From positions 1 to 34,641 of the forward strand of contig JAHFBE010000024.1 in NCBI GenBank assembly GCA_023250205.1: 34,641 bases of DNA, given 5' to 3'. This document shows positions 30,551-34,641 of the stretch, one piece after another. The stretch is from Candidatus Melainabacteria bacterium. GTDB taxonomy: Bacteria; Cyanobacteriota; Vampirovibrionia; 2-02-FULL-35-15. Each line of letters begins with the position of its first letter. The first letter of the stretch is position 1. A model generated the notes under the pieces. The model was not told where the DNA came from and did no database searches. It was given only the letters and a program-made list of their open reading frames with translations. Both the position numbers and the translations under genes were made by a program.

Positions 30551-33271
30551 ATGAATTATATTTCCAGAAATCCTTACGGATTAACCCTACCTTTTGCATT
30601 AATACTAACTTTTATATTTTCAGCGCTTGTAGGCGTCTCATATTTATTTGTTTCAGTTAACCTATATCAGACACAAAGCAACCTTCAGGGATTACAAGCA
30701 ATATCTACCGCAGAAGGTATAAATGAAAGAATTAAAGCAATGCTTAATACAAAAACAAAAATTAAGATTTCCCCTCAACAGGAAGAAAAACTAAAAGCTT
30801 CTAATGAAGACGACGAATTTGAAGGAGAGGAAGAAGAAGAATTTTCCACTGATGATGAATTTGATGAGAATGCAGAAGATTTTGATGAATATTATGCGGA
30901 TGAAGTATTAAAAATCTCAAGATATATAACTTTTAAAGAGCCTAAGATTGAAAATGAAAATAATAAAGACCTTCAAAGTCGCCCTAATGATACTACTGAC
31001 CAACAAAATTCTCAAAATCAAAACCCAGCAGCTAAAAATCCACTTGCACATGTTGAAATGATTGGAAGTATAGATGTCCCAACAGGAACAACCCTTGCAA
31101 AAGGAACAATGATAGTAGTTTTTAAAGAAGAGATTATAGATTTAATGTTAAAGGAAATTGTGGAAGATGGTTCTCAACTAAAACAAAAACTTCCTATACC
31201 ATTAATTAAATCACTTACCCCCAATTACTCTGAACCAGGATCAAGAGCAAGTATAGTGGTAAATGGAAGCGATTTAGGATACAACCAACAAGTCAGATTC
31301 AGTAATAAAGATATTGTTGTTGAAGATCTTAGAGCTGGTCCAACTATTGAAATATTAGTTAATGAAAGCGTTATGCCAGGACTTGCCAGTCTCTATTGGA
31401 ATAATGTTCGTACAGAATATTATATTATTCCAAAGTATGATGGCAGCAGACGTCCTGAAATCAGTAATATAAAGATAAGTGATCAGGAACAGCTGATTTC
31501 TGCAAAAGCAGGTCAAAGAAACATAAGCATTATTATAAATGGTTCAAATCTATACTTAAAAAAAGAGGTTCCTGTTATCATTCCTGATGTTGTAGGAATA
31601 GTTCCAAAAGTTAAAAACCAAAAAGAAGACGGGACTCAGATAGTTGTAAGCCTTGATATTAATACAAAAGTAGAACCCGGCGTTCATTCCTTATCAATTG
31701 CAACTGAAGGAGGAATTTCAAATAGCTGGGTATTTAGTGTTCTTGCTTCGGATAAACAAGAAGATTTGTCCGGAAATATCGCCAAAATATCATCAAGCTT
31801 AACACTCCTTGAGATAAGGGTTTTAGAAGACCTTCTTCCTCTTATTGGTGAAGATGACCAAAATACAGAGAAGCAGGACGGCAACGAACCTGATGAAATT
31901 CCTGAAAGCAATAAGCTTGGACCCTTTGCAAATATTGATCTTGAAACTGTCTGGTTATTAGAGACTACTGCTAAAGTTGGCAATACTGTTAAAACTGTAA
32001 GTGAAATAATAAACCGTCAGGTACCAAATGTGCATGCAGCACTAATTACCAATGGATCAGTTAATTTAGACGGTGGAGGATATCAAATTTCAGGGAACAC
32101 AAATGCAATGACTGCTTTAACTGAGCCTACCTATATTTCAAATACTATTCTTATGGTTACAGGCCCACCTGAAGAACCCGTGGAATCCATTCAGGGTCCT
32201 GATCAAAACCAGCAAACTCCTCAAGATCAATCCACCAACCAAAATCAGCAAACAAACCAGACCGAACCGAAGGAACCAGTCCCAAAATCTCCTATTGAAT
32301 TGGGATTTACCCCAGGATCATTAGCTACAGTTTACAAAGATGGTTCTCAGGTTTCAGAACTAGATTATGCCGTAATAAGCAAGGTAAGCAGAGATACAAT
32401 TGAGTTTTTCCCACCAGGATTAATGGATTTCCACTATGAAGGGGATCAAGTTTATCAGTTTACCCCTCCTGTTATTTCTGGCGAAAAGATTGATCAACAA
32501 GTAGCAGAAAAACATATTATTCCAAAAGAGCTTGCCATAAGCATTCCAAACTATGCAAACTCACAAACTATTTTTAAATCAGATATAGAACAATTTGCAG
32601 AGTTGGCAGACCTTTATACTAGCGATTTTAGTATTCCTAAAGATGAGTTTGATCTTCCAATAGGTTATATGGGGCTAACATATATTGAAGGAACTCCTAT
32701 ATTTGATTCATCAAATGCACTTTCTGGAAAAGGAGTTTTAATTATTGATACTAGAAGTGATAATCAAGGGAGACCAATAGGCACAGTTGAGCTTTCTGGT
32801 GACAGTAAAAGTACATCAACATTTTCCGGGATATTGTATATAAAAGGAAATCTCAGAATTGACGGTAATGTAACATTAAACGGTGCTGTAGTAATAGACA
32901 ATGAAGACAGAGGAGTTGTTCAGATTACAAGCAATTCATTAGGAAAAATCACTTATGATGATAAATTTATCAAACAAAGTTTAGTGTATACTCCTTTCAC
33001 AACAAAAGCTGGCTCAATAATGATTTCAAATAAACCTATTAATCTTGAAGGATATGTTCAAAGTGGCACAACTGCTGGAACCAGTTCTGGAATAATACAA
33101 GCTTCTAGTGGTGAAAGTCCTTCAGCTGTTCAACCTGACAGTCAAGTACAGGCAGATAAATTGCCTGAAGAAGCACTTATAGAAGAAGAAAAAGGAGCAG
33201 GAGTTCAGACTATACAAATTCAACCTTCTGGAGGCAAATCAGCAGAAGAAGAATTGATTGACTTGTTTTAA
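30551..33271 (+). CDS. Large PilX-like envelope protein with IPT/TIG-like domains
   Basis: A 906-residue protein. A single N-terminal membrane helix (GLTLPFALILTFIFSALVGV) after a short basic/polar leader has the layout of pilin-like PilX proteins, though the usual Glu5 is absent. An acidic low-complexity stretch follows (EDDEFEGEEEEEFSTDDEFD). Two IPT/TIG-like beta domains come next (IKSLTPNYSEPGSRASIVVN; PEISNIKISDQEQLISAKAG). A Gln/Asn/Pro linker leads to a C-terminal right-handed beta region (FSGILYIKGNLRIDGNVTLN, GAVVIDNEDRGVVQI) typical of PilX-type tips. The ATG at 30551 is used rather than the GTG at 30545. It closes the set begun by the secretin; an adhesive or minor-pilin role is inferred from architecture. 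Confidence 0.75.
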   Translation: MNYISRNPYGLTLPFALILTFIFSALVGVSYLFVSVNLYQTQSNLQGLQAISTAEGINERIKAMLNTKTKIKISPQQEEKLKASNEDDEFEGEEEEEFSTDDEFDENAEDFDEYYADEVLKISRYITFKEPKIENENNKDLQSRPNDTTDQQNSQNQNPAAKNPLAHVEMIGSIDVPTGTTLAKGTMIVVFKEEIIDLMLKEIVEDGSQLKQKLPIPLIKSLTPNYSEPGSRASIVVNGSDLGYNQQVRFSNKDIVVEDLRAGPTIEILVNESVMPGLASLYWNNVRTEYYIIPKYDGSRRPEISNIKISDQEQLISAKAGQRNISIIINGSNLYLKKEVPVIIPDVVGIVPKVKNQKEDGTQIVVSLDINTKVEPGVHSLSIATEGGISNSWVFSVLASDKQEDLSGNIAKISSSLTLLEIRVLEDLLPLIGEDDQNTEKQDGNEPDEIPESNKLGPFANIDLETVWLLETTAKVGNTVKTVSEIINRQVPNVHAALITNGSVNLDGGGYQISGNTNAMTALTEPTYISNTILMVTGPPEEPVESIQGPDQNQQTPQDQSTNQNQQTNQTEPKEPVPKSPIELGFTPGSLATVYKDGSQVSELDYAVISKVSRDTIEFFPPGLMDFHYEGDQVYQFTPPVISGEKIDQQVAEKHIIPKELAISIPNYANSQTIFKSDIEQFAELADLYTSDFSIPKDEFDLPIGYMGLTYIEGTPIFDSSNALSGKGVLIIDTRSDNQGRPIGTVELSGDSKSTSTFSGILYIKGNLRIDGNVTLNGAVVIDNEDRGVVQITSNSLGKITYDDKFIKQSLVYTPFTTKAGSIMISNKPINLEGYVQSGTTAGTSSGIIQASSGESPSAVQPDSQVQADKLPEEALIEEEKGAGVQTIQIQPSGGKSAEEELIDLF

Positions 33272-33319
33272 TAGTATGCTGATTTGATCTTTTAGTGAAA
33301 TATAGTAAATTTATAGCTT

Positions 33320-33826
33320 ATGTCTTTTATTATTAGTTTCAAAGATCAATCAATACGACCTCTACCAATCGATCAAACAATTCTTGGCTCAACTGTTAGG
33401 TTTAAACCCTGCGTTGCAATAGATCCAACAATAAAAGAAATTCTTGGAAGAAGTTTTGCTCAGGCTGCTATTAAATGTAGAAATTCAACTGGACATCCAA
33501 ATTCAATTGAGGAATTTAAAGCCTTAATGCGAAAACCAACCTCAGTGTTTTTAGAGTTAGCTCTTGCAGATTCTTTGGATGATTTATTAGCTGATCTTCA
33601 CATGTCTCCTGATGAACTTGATTCCATTGATTTGAATAACCCTCCTGAAGAATTAATTCCTATTATTGATGCAATGGAATCTTTTGAAAGAGATATTAAA
33701 GTAAATGAAACTAAGATAAAGTTTGGTATACCATTTAGAGAAGACAATAATGGTGAATCTGTTGCAATATTGATTTTAGAAGAGGCAAAAAAGCAATTTG
33801 TCGACTTATTAAATAGTTCCAATTAG
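33320..33826 (+). CDS. Unknown protein, 168 residues
   Basis: Not recognised. It is acidic and soluble with no signal peptide. The first 70 residues contain a mixed fold (SFIISFKDQSIRPLPIDQTI; ILGRSFAQAAIKCRNSTGHP); the rest is helical. The segment PEELIPIIDAMESFERDIKV followed by KFGIPF weakly recalls the helix-plus-GF module of the genes at 200 and 1212, with the order Phe-Gly instead of Gly-Phe. It ends tail-to-tail with the FabG-like gene, overlapping 18 bases. No ribosome site is visible. Confidence 0.65.
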   Translation: MSFIISFKDQSIRPLPIDQTILGSTVRFKPCVAIDPTIKEILGRSFAQAAIKCRNSTGHPNSIEEFKALMRKPTSVFLELALADSLDDLLADLHMSPDELDSIDLNNPPEELIPIIDAMESFERDIKVNETKIKFGIPFREDNNGESVAILILEEAKKQFVDLLNSSN

Positions 33827-34627
33827 TCCGCCAGCTACAGTTAAAACTTGACCTGTCACAAAAGAAGCTAAATCAGAAGCAAAAAATAAAATTGTTTTTG
33901 CTATATCCTCTGGTTGACCCACTTCTCTTGCTAAGCCTGTTTGTTTTTGCATCATTGTAACCATTTGTTTCTGTTCTTCGGGTATACCAAAATCATTTGT
34001 GTCTTTTCTGACTTGCGTAAGCCTTGTTTCAATATATCCTGGTGCTACTGCATTACAAGTAATATTAAATTTCGTCCATTCTTTTGCAACTGTTCTTGTA
34101 AGTCCTTCAATCCCGGCTTTACTTGCTGCATAGTTTGCCTGACCAATATTTCCTCGAGCAGAAATAGACGACACATTAATAATTGAACGAGTTTTTATTT
34201 TTCCTGACTTTGATTCTTCTTTTGCAATCTCTCTCATATACGGAGTTACTGCCTGAATACATAAAAATGTCCCTGTAAGATTTACATTTAAAATAAAATT
34301 CCAGTCTTCAAGAGACATTGTATGAAGAATTCTGTCTCGTGTTATCCCTGCAATGTTTGCCAGAATATCTATAGAACCATTTCCTAGACTAGCTGCTGTT
34401 TTCATTGCATTTTCACAATCTTCTTTCTTTGTGACATTACAGACAACCCCTTCAGCAATTCCCCCGTTTGATTTAATTTTTGATATGGTTTCATCAAGTG
34501 GTTTTTGGTCAAGATCACAGAGTAAAAGCTTTGCACCTTCCTTAGCAAATAAAAATGCAGTTGCCTGTCCAATTCCACGACCCGCACCTGTAATTACTGC
34601 TACTTTATCTTTTAACAAACCTGACAT
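33809..34627 (-). CDS. FabG-like short-chain dehydrogenase/reductase
   Basis: An NAD(P)H-dependent reductase, most likely of 3-oxoacyl-ACP in fatty-acid synthesis or a close relative such as acetoacetyl-CoA reductase. Cofactor motif TGAGRGIG (13-20), NIAG (91-94), then the catalytic residues Asn114, Ser154, Tyr166 and Lys170 (YAASK). PGYIETRLTQ follows, and the FabG-type ending FASDLASFVTGQVLTVAGGL is intact. 272 residues is about 25 longer than E. coli FabG, partly from an insertion around 136-147 (KEESKSGKIKTR) before the Ser strand. There is no acpP or fabF beside it, so I give no symbol. It has a TATAAT 8 bases before the ATG and no ribosome site. Confidence 0.9.
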   Translation of the reverse strand: MSGLLKDKVAVITGAGRGIGQATAFLFAKEGAKLLLCDLDQKPLDETISKIKSNGGIAEGVVCNVTKKEDCENAMKTAASLGNGSIDILANIAGITRDRILHTMSLEDWNFILNVNLTGTFLCIQAVTPYMREIAKEESKSGKIKTRSIINVSSISARGNIGQANYAASKAGIEGLTRTVAKEWTKFNITCNAVAPGYIETRLTQVRKDTNDFGIPEEQKQMVTMMQKQTGLAREVGQPEDIAKTILFFASDLASFVTGQVLTVAGGLIGTI

Positions 34628-34635
34628 ATTAATTA

Positions 34636-34641
34636 ATTATA
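34636..34641 (-). promoter_or_regulatory. -10 box of a likely leaderless reductase transcript
   Basis: On the minus strand TATAAT is followed by 8 bases and the ATG of the FabG-like gene. The window ends here, so no -35 can be examined. Confidence 0.5.

Overview
This is a low-GC bacterial chromosome segment with dense gene packing on both strands. Lipoproteins, a secretin and periplasmic binding proteins indicate a two-membrane envelope. The block adk-map-infA-rpmJ-rpsM-rpsK-rpoA-rplQ without rpsD, many genes lacking a good Shine-Dalgarno, and period-7 intergenic repeats recalling the heptanucleotide STRRs of cyanobacteria suggest a non-photosynthetic relative of Cyanobacteria (Melainabacteria/Vampirovibrionia type). 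That placement is an inference of moderate strength; no photosynthesis gene or rRNA is present to settle it.

Layout. 1-2100: repeat debris, then three minus-strand unknown genes; two share a new-looking repeat module. 2100-5480: dut; a 411-bp repeat-bounded element carrying a frameshifted GIY-YIG nuclease gene; then a plus-strand run of a 62-residue protein, YraN, a catalytically dead Xer-like protein and dapB. 5481-8823: a minus-strand operon of three substrate-binding proteins (PstS-like and two LivJ-like lipoproteins) without permease or ATPase genes. 8857-11449: recN, then two small unknown genes on the minus strand. 11562-16899: adk, map, infA, rpmJ, rpsM, rpsK, rpoA, rplQ and pyrD. 16900-23792: an unknown gene, an intergenic region rich in repeats and palindromes, the condensin genes smc-scpA-scpB, and another unknown gene. 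24092-26259: a DMT-family transporter, a group 1/2 sigma-70 factor and tRNA-Ala(CGC). 26440-33271: a zinc-finger/polybasic protein followed by a type IV pilus-like set (secretin, secreted coiled-coil protein, large PilX-like protein with IPT/TIG-like domains). 33320-34627: an unknown protein tail-to-tail with a FabG-like reductase.

Three threads cross the gene list. (1) A palindromic repeat beginning with CGTCATTGCGAG occurs singly and as inverted pairs. One pair brackets a GIY-YIG gene, another nearly empty pair sits inside the 5' end of the pstS-like gene, and a single copy lies in scpB; all coding copies read through in the same frame. This is the best candidate for an undescribed mobile system here. 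(2) At least six intergenic sites carry short words repeated every 7 bases, three as inverted arms. (3) Several genes have a -10 box 7-9 bases before the ATG, implying leaderless mRNAs.
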